From: Sulfurihydrogenibium azorense Az-Fu1
GTDB taxonomy: Bacteria; Aquificota; Aquificia; Aquificales; Hydrogenothermaceae
Assembly (NCBI RefSeq): GCF_000021545.1
Contig: NC_012438.1
Span: forward strand, 372,001-436,000
DNA length: 64,000 nt
Direction of reading: 5' to 3'
Below the pieces are notes generated by a model. It was not told the DNA's origin. It searched no databases and was given only the letters and a program-made list of their open reading frames with translations. Both the position numbers and the translations under genes were made by a program. This document shows, one piece after another, positions 44,262 through 53,229 of this stretch (the stretch's first letter is position 1; every line of letters starts with the position of its first letter).

Positions 44262-45030
44262 AACTTTCACCTTCTTTTATTTGTATTCTTTTTAATTTTT
44301 TTTCTTCTGTGTCTAAAAATAAAGCTTGAAATATGTATCTTCCTTCTTCTGGTTCGTATTTTACAGGCATTCCTGTTATGAATTTTTCTATAATCTGTGG
44401 AGCTTTAATTCCTATCACCGAGTCGTAAGCACCTGTCAATCCTACATCTGATATGTAAGCTGTACCTTTTGGTAAAAATCTTTCATCTGAAGTTTGTACA
44501 TGGGTGTGAGTTCCAAAGACTAAGGTTGCCCGTGAATCTACGTAATAGCCAAAGGCTTGTTTTTCTGATGTAGCTTCTCCGTGAAAATCTACTATTATAT
44601 AGTCTGATGTATCTTTTACTTTGTTGTAGATTTCGTCAAAGGTTCTAAAGGGGCAGTCTAAGGGAATTCCAATAAAGACTCTTCCCATAAGATTTATAAC
44701 TGTTATTCTTTTATTGTTTTTTTCATAAGTGTTAAATCCTTTACCTTTTGCAAGGGGAGGAAGGTTTGCAGGTCTAAGTAGTCTTTCATCGTCTATGATT
44801 GTATACACTTCTTTTTTATCAAATGTATGGTTTCCAGAGGTTATAACGTCTACTCCTGCAGTAATCACTTCTTCAAAAGTAGGTTTTGTAATACCGTTTC
44901 CGTGGGCTAAATTTTCTCCGTTTAAAACTACAAAGTCTATACTTAACTTTTCTTTAAGGGAAGGAAGAACCTCTTTAACAGCTCTCCTTCCCGTTCTTCC
45001 GATTACATCTCCAATAACTAAAAATCTCAT
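44251..45030 (-). CDS. YmdB-like metallophosphoesterase
   Basis: The 259-residue protein matches the YmdB/TIGR00282 family: FLVIGDVIGRTGRRAVKEVL at the start, NGENLAHGNGIT, TSGNHTFDKKEV, VDFHGEATSEKQAFG and GTHTHVQTSDERFLP. These carry the di-metal ligands. Related proteins hydrolyse 2',3'-cyclic nucleotides. It lies 7 bp after rny; rny-ymdB adjacency is widely conserved, which supports the call. Confidence 0.92.
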   Translation of the reverse strand: MRFLVIGDVIGRTGRRAVKEVLPSLKEKLSIDFVVLNGENLAHGNGITKPTFEEVITAGVDVITSGNHTFDKKEVYTIIDDERLLRPANLPPLAKGKGFNTYEKNNKRITVINLMGRVFIGIPLDCPFRTFDEIYNKVKDTSDYIIVDFHGEATSEKQAFGYYVDSRATLVFGTHTHVQTSDERFLPKGTAYISDVGLTGAYDSVIGIKAPQIIEKFITGMPVKYEPEEGRYIFQALFLDTEEKKLKRIQIKEGESYEL

Positions 45031-45037
45031 CTTTAAC

Positions 45038-46732
45038 CTACTTGGCTACTTCTACAAATCTTGACTCTCTTATTGTAACAACTTTTATCTGTCCTGGGAA
45101 CTCTACTTCTTTTTCTATTCTTTTTGCTATCTCTTTTGTTAAGAGGTAAGCTTCTTCGTCAGAGAGTTTTTCTGCGTTTACAATTACCCTTACTTCTCTA
45201 CCTGCCTGTATTGCAAAGGACTTTTCTACATTTTCAAAAGAGTTAACAATTGCTTCTATCTTTTCAAGTCTATTTATATAAGATTGGAGTACTTCTCTTC
45301 TTGCTCCGGGTCTTGCCGCCGATAGTGCGTCAGCTGCTGCAACTAAAACAGCTTCAGGGTACCTTGCAGGTTCATCTCCATGGTGGTAGAGGATTGCGTT
45401 TATGACGTAGTCAGGTTCTCCGTATCTCTTTGCAATCTCAGCTCCAACTTTGGAGTGAGCTCCTCCAACTTCGTGGGAGATTGCTTTACCTATATCGTGC
45501 ATAAGTCCTCCCCTTCTTGCCATCTTTTCATCTAAACCAAGCATTGCAGCCATCATTCCTGCAAGGTATGCTACTTCTTTAGTGTGTAGTAAAACGTTTT
45601 GGGTATAAGATGTTCTGTAGTTTAACTTTCCTATGTAGTAGTAAAGTTCAGGATGGACGTCTGTGAAACCAAGTTCAAGGCATGTTTCTTCTCCTAACTT
45701 CCTAATGTGCTGGTCCATTTCTTCTTTTACTTTTTCAACAACCTCTTCTATCCTTCCCGGATGTATTCTACCATCAGCTATAAGTCTTTCTAAAGCTATT
45801 TTTGCAATCTCTCTCCTTAAAGGGTCAAAAGAAGATATTGTAACTATATCTGGTGTATCGTCTATTATTAAATCTACTCCTGTTGCCATCTCAAAGGCTC
45901 TTATATTTCTTCCTTCCCTTCCTATTATTCTACCTTTTATATCGTTACTTGGAAGGTCAACAACTGAAACTGTGTAGGTAGTAGTTGCTTCTGGTGCAAG
46001 TCTTTGAATCGCTGTAACAAGGGTCCATTTAGCCTCTTTTTCTGCGTTTTTCTTTGCTTCCTCTTCAATCTCTCTCATAAGCTTAGCAGCTTCTAATTTT
46101 GCTTCTTCCTCTACTTTTCTCATAAGTTCTGCTTTTGCTTCTTCTTTTGTCATACTTGCAATCCTTTGAAGCTCTAGTATGTAATGTTCTTCAGCAGATT
46201 TTAGTTTTTCTTCTTTTTCTTTTAACTGTTTCTCTAAAGCTTTTATTTCTGATTCTAACTTAGCAATTTCAGCAGCTCTTTTCTCTATCTCTTCTTCTCT
46301 GTGTTCTAACCTTGCAAGTCTTTTCTCTAACTGGGACTCTCTCATTAAAAGTTGTTTTTCTAAGTTTTGAAGTTCCTCTCTTTTTTGTCTTATTTCATTT
46401 TCAAGTTCTTGTTTTCTTTTCAATAGTTCTTTCTCTATAATAAACTCTTGCTGTTCTTTCAATTTTAGTGCTTCTTTCTCTATCTCTGATGCCCTTATCT
46501 TAGCTTCTCTTTCAGCTTCTTTTAATATCCTTTCTACTTCTTTCTCGGCTTCCTTTTTTATCCTTTCTGCTTCCTCTTTTGCAAGTTTTTCTATCTCTTC
46601 TTTTCTACTTAATACTTTGTTATACTCTTCTTCTTTTTCTTTCAGTTTCTTTTCTACCATTACTTTACAAGCAGTAAATCCTGCTCCACCAGCAAAAACT
46701 GCAGATAATAATCCTACTATTACTTCGTTCAT
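45038..46732 (-). CDS. rny: Ribonuclease Y
   Basis: The 564-residue membrane-anchored endoribonuclease starts mRNA decay. An N-terminal membrane helix (residues 1-22) is followed by a very long charged coiled coil (~25-250), then a KH domain (IIGREGRNIRAFEMATGVDL) and an HD domain with HTKEVAYLAG and RGGLMHDIGKAI. The C-terminus IREVRVIVNAEKLS-type region is present. It overlaps fthC upstream by 4 bp. Confidence 0.97.
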   Translation of the reverse strand: MNEVIVGLLSAVFAGGAGFTACKVMVEKKLKEKEEEYNKVLSRKEEIEKLAKEEAERIKKEAEKEVERILKEAEREAKIRASEIEKEALKLKEQQEFIIEKELLKRKQELENEIRQKREELQNLEKQLLMRESQLEKRLARLEHREEEIEKRAAEIAKLESEIKALEKQLKEKEEKLKSAEEHYILELQRIASMTKEEAKAELMRKVEEEAKLEAAKLMREIEEEAKKNAEKEAKWTLVTAIQRLAPEATTTYTVSVVDLPSNDIKGRIIGREGRNIRAFEMATGVDLIIDDTPDIVTISSFDPLRREIAKIALERLIADGRIHPGRIEEVVEKVKEEMDQHIRKLGEETCLELGFTDVHPELYYYIGKLNYRTSYTQNVLLHTKEVAYLAGMMAAMLGLDEKMARRGGLMHDIGKAISHEVGGAHSKVGAEIAKRYGEPDYVINAILYHHGDEPARYPEAVLVAAADALSAARPGARREVLQSYINRLEKIEAIVNSFENVEKSFAIQAGREVRVIVNAEKLSDEEAYLLTKEIAKRIEKEVEFPGQIKVVTIRESRFVEVAK

Positions 46733-47292
46733 TTTACTTCCTCCTTTTTTGTTTTTAAAATTTGTGTTGGTGTAATAATTAAATCAACTCTAAAATCGTG
46801 GGGTTCGTGGGGTACTTTTTCTAAAAGTTGAAAATCGTAGCAAAATCCTATTTTTAACGAATCTTTTCTTAGTTTTGGTAAAAATCTATCATAGTAGCCT
46901 TTCCCATAACCAATTCTGTATCCTTCTTTATCGTAAGCAACTGCAGGGACAACTATTAAATCTATTTCTTTAGGGTTTATTTGGAATCCTACAGGCTCCT
47001 TAATGCCAGCATAACCTACGATTAGATTGTCTAATTCCTTAATAATAGTTGGTTTAATGTCTTGCCCTGATACTTTTGGTAATACTACTGTTTTTCTTTC
47101 TTGAAGTAATTTTTTTATCAATACTGTAGTATCTACTTCTTTTTTATGGGGATAGTAAAGCATAAATGTTTTAAAATTTGAGAGGTCAAGTTTAAGTAGA
47201 AAATTGTTTATTATCTTATGAGAGTCTTCCTGCCAGTTGGGATAAATTTCTCTTTTTGCTAAAATCTTCTTCCTAAGTTCTTCTTTCAACAT
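46729..47292 (-). CDS. fthC: 5-formyltetrahydrofolate cyclo-ligase
   Basis: The 187-residue enzyme converts 5-formyl-THF to 5,10-methenyl-THF with ATP. The family motif IGYGKGYYDRFLPKL is near residues 127-141, and VVPAVAYDKEGYR comes just before it. The ATG at 47292 sits 2 bases after a GGGAGG ribosome-binding site that is folded into a hairpin. It lies directly downstream of the 6S RNA, the same neighbourhood as in many bacteria (ssrS-ygfA). Confidence 0.95.
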   Translation of the reverse strand: MLKEELRKKILAKREIYPNWQEDSHKIINNFLLKLDLSNFKTFMLYYPHKKEVDTTVLIKKLLQERKTVVLPKVSGQDIKPTIIKELDNLIVGYAGIKEPVGFQINPKEIDLIVVPAVAYDKEGYRIGYGKGYYDRFLPKLRKDSLKIGFCYDFQLLEKVPHEPHDFRVDLIITPTQILKTKKEEVK

Positions 47293-47315
47293 GACCTCCC
47301 AAAAGTTGGAAGGTC
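47293..47315 (-). promoter_or_regulatory. Hairpin covering the fthC ribosome-binding site
   Basis: On the minus strand GACCTTCCAA pairs with TTGGGAGGTC around a 3-base loop, with one mismatch. The 3' arm contains GGGAGG, the fthC ribosome-binding site, and ends next to the ATG. The structure should hinder initiation unless it melts. A heat- or ligand-responsive role is inference. Confidence 0.55.
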
Positions 47316-47321
47316 AGGGCT

Positions 47322-47510
47322 AAAAAAGTGGTCAAGGCCCCCACGAAGGCCGACGGGATTGGTAGCCTTGTTCTTGGGCGCTTACCCAATAGGTGGGTGC
47401 TCCCACTGTAGTCCCACGGGATCTACAGGATGTCGAGCTCCCTTTCTGATGTATATAGCCCAGAAATAGCTTATACCATCCCTATCGAACCCCGCAGGTT
47501 AGCCTTAATC
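47322..47510 (-). ncRNA. ssrS: 6S RNA
   Basis: On the minus strand this ~185-nt region folds as 6S RNA does. A closing stem pairs AAGGC (47506-47502) with GCCTT (47338-47334). A second stem pairs GGGATGGTA (47482-47474) with TACCAATCCC (47364-47355). A large central bubble follows, with a small hairpin on its 3' strand (TTGGG with CCCAA). The apical arm pairs GGGAGCTC with GAGCACCC and CTGTAG with CTACAG. A U run ends it. The neighbour fthC is the classic 6S partner. 6S RNA sequesters housekeeping RNA polymerase. The ends are approximate. Confidence 0.78.
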
Positions 47511-47557
47511 TTTTCTAAATCTATATAAAATCTATTTATCACTTTTTCAGCTCCTGA

Positions 47558-49966
47558 CTACTTCCTTAATTCAATATCAGGATAAATTAATTTAAGTTTG
47601 TTTAAAATTTCTTCAACTTCTAAATTTACCTCTTCATCTGATAAGTTTTTATCAGGGTGTAAAAACTCAACTGAGACTGCTACACTTTTACGACTGTTAG
47701 ATAAGAAGTAAACATCAAAAAGTTTGATATTTTTAACAAGGTTTGAAGCTTTCTTTAAATCCTCTATTAAATTACCAACTTTCAAGTTTACATCGATAAC
47801 AAAGGCAAGGTCTCTTTTTACTGGTGGATACTTTGGAATCTCTTTGTAAATAATAGGCCTTTTATTTAGGTAGTATGTGTAAATGTATCCTTCTTTTAAC
47901 GGATTTTCATTAATATCCCTTGGAACGTACTTTAACTTTAACTCAAAAACAAAAGTATTTTTAGGAATTTCAAACTCTGCTGCAACTTTAGGATGAATCT
48001 TTCCAACATAACCTACTGTATAGCCCATTACTATTATATTAGCTGATTCGTAAGGATGTAAGAATACAGGTAAATTTTCATCTGAAACCAAGTAATCTAA
48101 ACCAAGGAAGGTTAGAAAGTTGTCTATAACACCTTTTAATGACAAGAAATCCCAATCCCTGTTTGTACTGAAGCTTCTTATAGGTGAGGTGTAGTTGTAC
48201 CCATCTACCAGTTTACCACTTACAAGTCCTGCTACGTTTATTGACTCGTGGTCATCAAAAAAAGTTGATGAAAGTTCAAAAATAGATAAGTCTTTTCTAC
48301 CAAACCTTAAGTTTTCAACTTGATTTTGAATAAGACTTACTACAACAGTGTCTCTCATAACACTTTGAGATTTTAAAATGTAGTTTTGTATATGGATTTT
48401 AGGAAGTGGTAAAGATAAGGTGTTATAAAAATCAGGTGATGTAAAGGTGTAGTTTAAAACTTCTGTAAAACCACTATTTAAGAAAAACTGGCGTACCTTA
48501 GTGTCAAACTCGTAATCTTTAGGTTTGCTAAAAATTTTTGTAGGTATTTTAGGGTAGTCTTCTTCAAATTTATCATACCCGTAAACTCTTGCAACCTCTT
48601 CAACTAAGTCTATCTCCCTTTCTAAATCGTAAGACCTAAATGAAGGAATGTGGACCTTAAACTCTTCTCCCTCTTTTTCTACTGGAATTTCCAGTCCTGT
48701 AAGTATTTTTATAGTAGTTTCATCTTCTATCTTACTACCTAAGATTTTTTCTATAAAAGAAGGTCTAAGTACTACAGTTTTAGGCTGGTATGGTTTTAGG
48801 TATAGGTCTTTTACGGTTTTAACCTCTCCTCCTGCTAAGGAAAGTATTAAAGAAACTGCCTTGTCAGAAGCTGTAGAACAGTTTTCTATATCTACACCCC
48901 TTTCAAACCTGTAGGATGAATCTGTAAGGATAGAGAGCCTTTTAGCAGTTTTTCTTACACTGGTAGGGTCAAAGACAGCAGATTCTAAAAGAATATTCTG
49001 TGTATTTTGGTCTATCTTACTGTTTTCTCCACCTATTACTCCGGCGATGGCTAAAGGCTTTTTATCGTCAGCAATAACTATATCTTGGTTGGTTAAAACC
49101 CTCTCCTGACCGTCTAAGGTTAAGATCTTTTCTCCTTCAAAGGCGTTTCTAACTGTAATTTTACCTTCAATCTTATCTAAATCAAAAGCGTGAAGTGGTT
49201 GACCTTCCTGAAGGAGTATGTAGTTTGTTATATCTACAATGTTGTTTATAACAGACAATCCAGATTTTATAAGTTTTAACCTTACAGATAGAGGAGACTG
49301 TTTTACTTTTATACCTTTTATAACTGTAGCTTTATACCTTAATACTTTATCCGTTTGAATGTTTATCTCTATAGAATTTTCTACGCTAGGAAGCTGAGGA
49401 TAGTAATCTTTTCTCTTTAAACCAAAGGCAGCTGCTATCTCTCTACTTAGACCTTTAACACTTAAAACATCTCCTCTATTTGGAGTTATCTCTATTTCAA
49501 AAATATCATCACTGCCTATGTCTAAAACTTTGTTTGCGTCTACTCCAATGGGTGTGTCTTCGTCTAACAAGAAAATACCATCAGACTTTTCTTCTAAACC
49601 AAGTTCTTGTAGGGATAAAAGCATACCTTCAGAAGAAATAGATCCAAACTTAACAGGTTTAATCTCTTTTCCTAATATAACAGCTCCAGGCTGTGCAAGT
49701 ATTACAACACTTCCTGCCTTTACATTGTCAGCTCCGGTGATAACTTGATACTCTCTTTCTCCATCACTTACCTTACAAACGAAAAGTTTATCTTTTTCTG
49801 GATGCTTTTCTACAGATAAGATTTTTACTGTAGTTATATTAGGAATGTAATTACCAAATTTGTAAACGGTTGTTTCTATACCTATAAGGTTTAATTTCTC
49901 TGCAACTTCACTAGCAGGGATATCAATATCAACAAACTCTTTAACCCACGAGTAAGGAACTTTCAT
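47558..49966 (-). CDS. pheT: Phenylalanine-tRNA ligase beta subunit
   Basis: The 802-residue beta subunit is of standard length. The N-terminal tRNA-binding domain (KVLSVEKHPEKDKLFVCKV, ~40-150) is followed by B3/B4 editing-type modules, the B5 domain, and a catalytic-like core. The C-terminal anticodon-binding domain has YPPVKRDLAFVIDVNLKVG. It pairs with PheS as a (alpha-beta)2 enzyme. It overlaps pheS by 4 bp. Confidence 0.97.
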   Translation of the reverse strand: MKVPYSWVKEFVDIDIPASEVAEKLNLIGIETTVYKFGNYIPNITTVKILSVEKHPEKDKLFVCKVSDGEREYQVITGADNVKAGSVVILAQPGAVILGKEIKPVKFGSISSEGMLLSLQELGLEEKSDGIFLLDEDTPIGVDANKVLDIGSDDIFEIEITPNRGDVLSVKGLSREIAAAFGLKRKDYYPQLPSVENSIEINIQTDKVLRYKATVIKGIKVKQSPLSVRLKLIKSGLSVINNIVDITNYILLQEGQPLHAFDLDKIEGKITVRNAFEGEKILTLDGQERVLTNQDIVIADDKKPLAIAGVIGGENSKIDQNTQNILLESAVFDPTSVRKTAKRLSILTDSSYRFERGVDIENCSTASDKAVSLILSLAGGEVKTVKDLYLKPYQPKTVVLRPSFIEKILGSKIEDETTIKILTGLEIPVEKEGEEFKVHIPSFRSYDLEREIDLVEEVARVYGYDKFEEDYPKIPTKIFSKPKDYEFDTKVRQFFLNSGFTEVLNYTFTSPDFYNTLSLPLPKIHIQNYILKSQSVMRDTVVVSLIQNQVENLRFGRKDLSIFELSSTFFDDHESINVAGLVSGKLVDGYNYTSPIRSFSTNRDWDFLSLKGVIDNFLTFLGLDYLVSDENLPVFLHPYESANIIVMGYTVGYVGKIHPKVAAEFEIPKNTFVFELKLKYVPRDINENPLKEGYIYTYYLNKRPIIYKEIPKYPPVKRDLAFVIDVNLKVGNLIEDLKKASNLVKNIKLFDVYFLSNSRKSVAVSVEFLHPDKNLSDEEVNLEVEEILNKLKLIYPDIELRK

Positions 49967-50997
49967 ACTATCCCCTTAAACTGAGAGTTAAACCTCATAT
50001 CGTTAGTAAAAAGTAGTCTAATATCTGTTATCTGGTACTTTAACATAGTGATTCTCTCTATTCCAAGTCCAAATGCAAAACCCGAGTAAACTGTAGGATC
50101 TATACCACAAGCAGTAAATACGTTTGGATCTACCATACCACAACCAAGTATCTCAAGCCATCCAGTGTTTTTACAAACTTTACATCCCTTTCCGCCACAA
50201 ACGGTACAACCAATATCAACCTCAGCTGAAGGCTCTGTAAATGGGAAGTAGCTTGGTCTAAACCTTATAGGAATGTTTTTACCAAACACTGACTCTAAAA
50301 ATATCTTTAAAATACCTTTTAAGTGTCTAAATGTTATATCTTGGTCAACTACAAGCCCTTCTATCTGGTGAAACATGGGAGAGTGGGTAGGGTCTAAGTC
50401 TTTTCTATAAACTCTACCTGGAGCTACTATAGCAATTGGTGGTTTCTTTTTTAGCATAGTTCTTATTTGAACTGGAGATGTGTGGGTTCTAAGAAGCATA
50501 CCGTTGTTTAAATAAAAAGTGTCCTGCATATCCCTTGCAGGATGGTTTTCTGGGATGTTTAACATCGTAAAGTTATAGTCCTCATACTCAACCTCTGGTC
50601 CCGATTCAACAGAAAATCCCATATACAGGAATATATCTGTAATCTCTTTTAATGTCTGTAAAACAGGGTGAGGACTTCCAACATCAAACCAGTTTGGAGG
50701 TAAGGATACGTCTATCTTTTCTCTTTTTAAGGCATCTTCTAACTCTTTCTTTTTAAAGTTTTCTTCATACTCTCTTATCTTTTCTTCTAAAAACTCTTTT
50801 ATAGAGTTTGCAAGTTGTCCAATTTCTTTTCTTTCTTCAGGTGGCAAGGTACCTAAGGTTTTTAGGATAGATGTTATTACTCCTTTTTTTCCTAGGTACT
50901 TTACTCTAATTTCATTTAAAGATGAGGGGTCTTTAACCCCTTCTATCTCCTTTAAAACTTCTTCCTTAAGATTAAGAAGCTGAGCTTTTACATCCAT
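49963..50997 (-). CDS. pheS: Phenylalanine-tRNA ligase alpha subunit
   Basis: The 344-residue catalytic alpha subunit has an N-terminal coiled coil (residues 1-90) and class II motifs: MGFSVESGPEVEYEDYNF, HPARDMQDTFYL, HSPMFHQIEGLVVD (motif 2 region) and GFAFGLGIERITMLKY (motif 3). A CxxC pair (CTVCGGKGCKVCKNTGW) is inserted near residue 255. It starts 4 bp after rplT. Confidence 0.97.
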   Translation of the reverse strand: MDVKAQLLNLKEEVLKEIEGVKDPSSLNEIRVKYLGKKGVITSILKTLGTLPPEERKEIGQLANSIKEFLEEKIREYEENFKKKELEDALKREKIDVSLPPNWFDVGSPHPVLQTLKEITDIFLYMGFSVESGPEVEYEDYNFTMLNIPENHPARDMQDTFYLNNGMLLRTHTSPVQIRTMLKKKPPIAIVAPGRVYRKDLDPTHSPMFHQIEGLVVDQDITFRHLKGILKIFLESVFGKNIPIRFRPSYFPFTEPSAEVDIGCTVCGGKGCKVCKNTGWLEILGCGMVDPNVFTACGIDPTVYSGFAFGLGIERITMLKYQITDIRLLFTNDMRFNSQFKGIV

Positions 50998-51001
50998 AAA
51001 T

Positions 51002-51355
51002 TTAAGCCGCTAAAGCAGATTTTGCAGTTTCTACCAATTTTGCAAAAGCTTGCATATCGTTTACAGCCATATCTGCAAGGATTTTTCTGTCAAGTTCTAT
51101 CCCTGCTTTCTTTAAACCGTTGATAAACTGGCTATAATTAATACCGTTTAATCTTGCAGCTGCGTTTATTCTTGTTATCCATAGAGATCTAAACTGTCTT
51201 TTCTTCTGTCTTCTATCTCTGTAAGCGTAAGCCAGAGAGTGCATTACCTGTTCTTTTGCTCTTCTGTAAGACCTATGTTTTTGTCCGTAATAACCTTTCG
51301 CTAACTTTAAGATTCTCTTTTTATGTTTCTTTGAAGACGGTCCTTTTACTCTCAT
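51002..51355 (-). CDS. rplT: 50S ribosomal protein L20 (bL20)
   Basis: The 117-residue L20 has the basic N-terminus [20 protein letters not shown] and the family motif [17 protein letters not shown]. It nucleates 50S assembly. The order rpmI-rplT-pheS-pheT is conserved, but infC, which usually leads this operon, is absent. Confidence 0.97.
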   Translation of the reverse strand: MRVKGPSSKKHKKRILKLAKGYYGQKHRSYRRAKEQVMHSLAYAYRDRRQKKRQFRSLWITRINAAARLNGINYSQFINGLKKAGIELDRKILADMAVNDMQAFAKLVETAKSALAA

Positions 51356-51370
51356 TTTTATTACCTCCTT

Positions 51371-51574
51371 TTATTCGTTTGGTAAAAGTGCTTTAAGTTT
51401 GTGCTCTATACATTTTGGAGCATACTGTGGTCTTCTTCCTTGTCTTTTCCTTTTAGATGATTTTTTAGTGTTGTAGTGAGAAACACCACCTTTTGTGTAC
51501 TTTACTTTTCCTTTTGCTGTAATTTTTAATCTTTTTGCAGCAGTTCTATTTGTTTTCATTTTAACTTTTGCCAC
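51371..51574 (-). CDS. rpmI: 50S ribosomal protein L35 (bL35)
   Basis: The 67-residue basic protein has KMKTNRTAAKRLKITAKGK and HYNTKKSSKRKR, both typical of L35. ATG follows AAGGAGGAT. It is the first gene of the minus-strand operon, divergent from rplY. Confidence 0.97.
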   Translation of the reverse strand: MAKVKMKTNRTAAKRLKITAKGKVKYTKGGVSHYNTKKSSKRKRQGRRPQYAPKCIEHKLKALLPNE

Positions 51575-51606
51575 TGTTATCCTCCTTCAAAAATTTGTAA
51601 GAGATA

Positions 51607-51648
51607 ATTATAACATACTTTCCAAAAAAAATTAAAATATGTTATAAT
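51607..51648. promoter_or_regulatory. Divergent promoter region between rpmI and rplY
   Basis: A TATAAT on the minus strand (51612-51607) points to rpmI and a TATAAT on the plus strand (51643-51648) points to rplY, 39 bases before its start. Neither has a good -35 match at 17 bases, so these are candidates from the -10 boxes only. Confidence 0.5.
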
Positions 51649-51686
51649 GTTTTTTCATTTAAATTTAAATGAAGGAGGATGTTTAA

Positions 51687-52277
51687 ATGATTCAAACGAT
51701 AGAGTGGAAAGCATTACCAAGAAAAAAAGGAACAAAATCAGAAGTTAAGCAAAACAGAATGAAAGGATTAATACCAGCAGAAGTTTACGGAAAAGGACAT
51801 CCTAACGTGTCTGTGTATATACAGAAAAAAGCTCTTTTAAGCAGACCTCACGGAAACTTCCTTATTAACCTTTTAGTAGAGGGAGACCCAGAGCCTAAAC
51901 TATGTATTTTAAAAGATATTCAGTACAATTACTTAGGAGATGAGCCTATCCATGTTGACCTTTACGAAGTTACTTCAGGAGTTGAGTTTGATATAGAAGT
52001 ACCTGTAGAGTTTGTAGGTAAAGCTAAAGGTGTAGAAAAAGGTGGAATATTTGAAGCCCATTTACACTCAATTATTGTTAGAACAGAGCCTAAGAACATT
52101 CCAGAAAAGATAGTTGTAGATGTATCTAACCTTGATATAGGAGATGTTTTACACGTTAGAGATATTACTCCTCCAGAAGGTGTTAAGATAATGACCCACG
52201 GAGATGAAGTTTTAGCTGTAGTAGCTGAACCTGAAGAAGAGGTAGCTGAAGAAACTACAGAAGGAGCTTCTGCTTAA
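51687..52277 (+). CDS. rplY: 50S ribosomal protein L25 (bL25, CTC type)
   Basis: The 196-residue protein has the 5S-rRNA-binding L25 domain (residues ~5-90, with KGLIPAEVYGKGHPN and VDLYEV) and the C-terminal TL5/CTC extension (~95-185) found in stress-type L25. The acidic tail ends EEEVAEETTEGASA. ATG follows GAAGGAGGA. pth follows directly, the usual rplY-pth pair. Confidence 0.96.
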   Translation: MIQTIEWKALPRKKGTKSEVKQNRMKGLIPAEVYGKGHPNVSVYIQKKALLSRPHGNFLINLLVEGDPEPKLCILKDIQYNYLGDEPIHVDLYEVTSGVEFDIEVPVEFVGKAKGVEKGGIFEAHLHSIIVRTEPKNIPEKIVVDVSNLDIGDVLHVRDITPPEGVKIMTHGDEVLAVVAEPEEEVAEETTEGASA

Positions 52278-52847
52278 TTGATTAAAGCTATAATAGGACT
52301 TGGAAATCCAGGTCAAAAGTATAAAGATACACGCCATAACGTCGGTTTTATGGTTGCCGACGCTGTGGCAAAAGCTATAAAATGTGATAATAAATATAAA
52401 GAAAAAGACTTTTCTCACATATACGAATGTCCAGATTATGATGTTATAATTGCAAAGCCTCAAACATATATGAATTTAAGTGGGAATGCAGTTTTAAATC
52501 TACTGGAAGATTACAATTTAAAGCCTAGTGAGATACTTGTGGTACATGATGACTTAGACCTGAACTTAGGTACCATAAGACTTAGGACAAAAGGTTCAAG
52601 TGGTGGGCATAATGGTTTAAAATCTATAATAGGTATGATAAAAACGGAAGAGTTTCCAAGATTAAAGATAGGAATAGGAAGACCTGCGAGAAAAGAAGAA
52701 GTATCGGATTATGTACTTTCTCCTTTTACGAAAGAAGAAAAGTTTGTATTAGATAAAGTTATAGCTGCTTCTACTGAGTGTATATTAAATGTGTTAAAAT
52801 ATGGGATAGAAAAGTCTATGGGTAGTTGTAATAAAAGTGTAATTTAA
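52278..52847 (+). CDS. pth: Peptidyl-tRNA hydrolase
   Basis: The 189-residue Pth recycles peptidyl-tRNA released by abortive translation. GLGNPGQKYKDTRHNVGFM contains the catalytic His near residue 20. PQTYMNLSGNAV, VVHDDLDLNLGTIRLR with the catalytic Asp near 93, and SSGGHNGLKSI follow. The TTG start sits directly after the rplY stop. Confidence 0.97.
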   Translation: MIKAIIGLGNPGQKYKDTRHNVGFMVADAVAKAIKCDNKYKEKDFSHIYECPDYDVIIAKPQTYMNLSGNAVLNLLEDYNLKPSEILVVHDDLDLNLGTIRLRTKGSSGGHNGLKSIIGMIKTEEFPRLKIGIGRPARKEEVSDYVLSPFTKEEKFVLDKVIAASTECILNVLKYGIEKSMGSCNKSVI

Positions 52848-52893
52848 GCCTTGCTTTCCTGTAAATGCAGGAAGGCTGATTTTATAAAAATCA
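52848..52893 (+). promoter_or_regulatory. Tandem hairpins in the rpsF leader
   Basis: Between pth and rpsF, TTCCTG (52856-52861) pairs with CAGGAA (52868-52873), extended by GCC/GGC across a bulge. A second hairpin TGATTTT/AAAATCA (52877-52893) ends about 8 bases before the ribosome-binding site. Ribosomal S6 operons are often autoregulated through leader structures, but the CCG motif of the known S6:S18 element is not evident. Confidence 0.4.
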
Positions 52894-52912
52894 TCCAAAA
52901 GGAGGTATATGT

Positions 52913-53227
52913 ATGAGACATTACGAGCTTGTGTTCGTTTTGAAACCAACTCTTTCTGAAGAAGAGTTAAACAGTAGGGTAGAAGCAATCCAAAACCTGA
53001 TTAAAGAGAATCAAGGAGAGATTTACAACTTAGAAAAGTGGGGAAGAAGAAATCTTGCTTACCCTATTCAAAAGTTCAACTCAGGCTATTACTATCTAAT
53101 CAACTACAAAACAGATAACAACAAACTTGCAGGTATTTTAGAGTACAACCTCAGGATAACAGAAGATGTTATAAGATTCTTAAACATGAAGATCCATGTT
53201 AAAGAGGACAAAAAAGAGGTAGCATAA
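52913..53227 (+). CDS. rpsF: 30S ribosomal protein S6 (bS6)
   Basis: The 104-residue S6 begins MRHYELVFVLKPTLSEEE and has KWGRRNLAYPIQKFNSGYY near residues 43-61. ATG follows AAAAGGAGGT. It heads the conserved rpsF-ssb-rpsR-rplI-dnaB cluster; S6 and S18 bind the 30S platform together. Confidence 0.97.
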   Translation: MRHYELVFVLKPTLSEEELNSRVEAIQNLIKENQGEIYNLEKWGRRNLAYPIQKFNSGYYYLINYKTDNNKLAGILEYNLRITEDVIRFLNMKIHVKEDKKEVA

Positions 53228-53229
53228 TT

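Noticed and set aside
47322-47510. The region before fthC as a tmRNA, tRNA or RNase P RNA
   Set aside because: GGTTCGAT resembles a T loop, but no acceptor stem, tag-peptide frame or RNase P core motifs are present; the fold and neighbour fit 6S RNA better.
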